Shown here one piece after another: positions 63,433 through 64,000 of a stretch of DNA of 64,000 nucleotides. The notes below the pieces were generated by a model. The model saw only the letters and a program-made list of their open reading frames with translations, was not told the DNA's origin and did no database searches. The position numbers and the translations under genes are program-made. Origin of the DNA: Marinobacter goseongensis (GTDB lineage Bacteria; Pseudomonadota; Gammaproteobacteria; Pseudomonadales; Oleiphilaceae); NCBI RefSeq assembly GCF_023156235.1, contig NZ_JAKZAI010000011.1, forward strand, positions 62,001 to 126,000, read 5' to 3'. Position 1 is the stretch's first letter. Every line of letters begins with the position of its first letter.

Positions 63433-63965
63433 AGCGCCTGTTCCTGTTTTTGCCGGTGATTCTGGTCATCGTGCTTGGCGTGGTGCTTTTCGCAGGTATC
63501 GGCAAAGATCCCAATCGGCTGGAATCTGCGTTGATTGGCAAACCCGTGCCAGCTTTTAACCTGTCCGATCTCGCTGACGCTGAGCGGCAACTGGACGGTG
63601 AGGTTTTCAGGGGCGAGGTGTCTCTGTTGAACGTGTGGGGCACCTGGTGCCCCGCCTGCCGCGACGAGCACGACGACCTGTTGTGGCTGGCGGAGGACAA
63701 GGGCGTGCGTATTATCGGCCTGAACTACAAGGACAATCGCGAAGATGCGCTGGTCTGGCTGGAGCGCCTGGGTGACCCCTATGCGGTGACCCTTTACGAC
63801 CCCCGGGGTACGCTGGGCTTTGATCTGGGCGTCTACGGCGCGCCGGAAACCTACGTGATTGACCCCGAGGGCATTGTGCGGCACCGCCATGTCGGGGTGG
63901 TGAATGAAAAGGTCTGGAAAGAAGACCTGGAACCGCTGGTGACTCGATACCGGGAGGGCGCGTGA
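63429..63965 (+). CDS. ccmG: Thiol:disulfide oxidoreductase CcmG (DsbE)
   Basis: A 178-residue periplasmic thioredoxin with an N-terminal anchor (about 4-23), active site CPAC at 74-77 (GTWCPACRDEH) and family end VIDPEGIVRHRHVGVV. It reduces apocytochrome thiols before heme attachment. It overlaps ccmF by four bases and ccmH by one. Confidence 0.96.
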   Translation: MKRLFLFLPVILVIVLGVVLFAGIGKDPNRLESALIGKPVPAFNLSDLADAERQLDGEVFRGEVSLLNVWGTWCPACRDEHDDLLWLAEDKGVRIIGLNYKDNREDALVWLERLGDPYAVTLYDPRGTLGFDLGVYGAPETYVIDPEGIVRHRHVGVVNEKVWKEDLEPLVTRYREGA

Positions 63966-64000
63966 TGGCCCGGTGGTTTGCCATGTGTCTGCTGCTGGCG
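63965..64000 (+). CDS. ccmH: Start of ccmH (cut by window end)
   Basis: Only twelve codons are visible, MARWFAMCLLLA, the beginning of a signal peptide. Position directly after ccmG with a TGATG junction makes CcmH (apocytochrome thiol reductase) likely. No CcmH motif is in view. Confidence 0.6.
   Translation, partial: MARWFAMCLLLA

Noticed and set aside
1..64000. CRISPR arrays, insertion sequences, tRNA or rRNA genes, prophage
   Set aside because: Looked for direct repeat arrays, transposase-like proteins, attachment-type repeats and RNA gene motifs; none were seen.

Overview
The window is one contiguous, gene-dense stretch of a GC-rich gammaproteobacterial chromosome. Gene content and order (fleQ-fleSR-fliEFGHIJ, hsbA-hsbR-hptB, fliKLMNOPQR-flhB, flhAF-fleN-fliA, cheYZAB-motCD-parA-parP-cheW, then ccmABCDEFG; and lexA-sulA next to a DUF6586 gene) match the polar-flagellum layout of pseudomonads and their marine relatives. 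A Marinobacter-like organism fits best, but this is judged from protein resemblance and synteny only. I see no rRNA, tRNA, CRISPR array, insertion sequence or phage gene. Genes at both edges are cut by the window.

Region 1 (1-15254) is metabolic and envelope. It starts with the tail of a heme-oxygenase-like gene, an SDR oxidoreductase and a secreted TPR protein. A minus-strand operon follows: two tandem acyl-CoA dehydrogenases (one lacking catalytic motifs), a voltage-sensor-like membrane protein without a pore, and an amidase. Next come tamA-tamB for outer-membrane assembly, and a minus-strand operon of amidoligase, class I glutamine amidotransferase and a SIMPL-domain protein.

Region 2 (15347-19421) holds the SOS pair lexA-sulA behind a promoter with LexA boxes, two small conserved genes facing it, a DUF1329 gene with a PsrA-like palindrome upstream, and a small FliT-like gene.

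Region 3 (19492-56713) is the flagellar and chemotaxis regulon. FleQ is the top sigma-54 activator. Good -24/-12 sites precede fleSR, fliE, fliK, fliL and flhA, as expected of a FleQ/FleR hierarchy. A sigma-28-like site precedes parA-parP-cheW, which fits control by FliA. The cluster is interrupted at 39546-42278 by opposite-strand upp-uraA and a methyltransferase gene. The HsbA/HsbR/HptB partner-switching module lies between fliJ and fliK.

Region 4 (56731-64000) has a minus-strand pair encoding a second FliK-like protein and a stand-alone FlhB C-terminal domain. Divergent from it is the cytochrome c maturation operon ccmABCDEFG, with the start of ccmH at the edge.

The most interesting signals are: three FliM/CheZ-like acidic motifs in the CheA linker, where a CheY-docking domain is expected; the FliK2/FlhB-C pair; the amidoligase operon divergent from lexA across LexA boxes; the pore-less voltage-sensor protein; the asymmetric acyl-CoA dehydrogenase pair; and an 11-bp inverted repeat that encloses the translation start of the DUF2802 gene.
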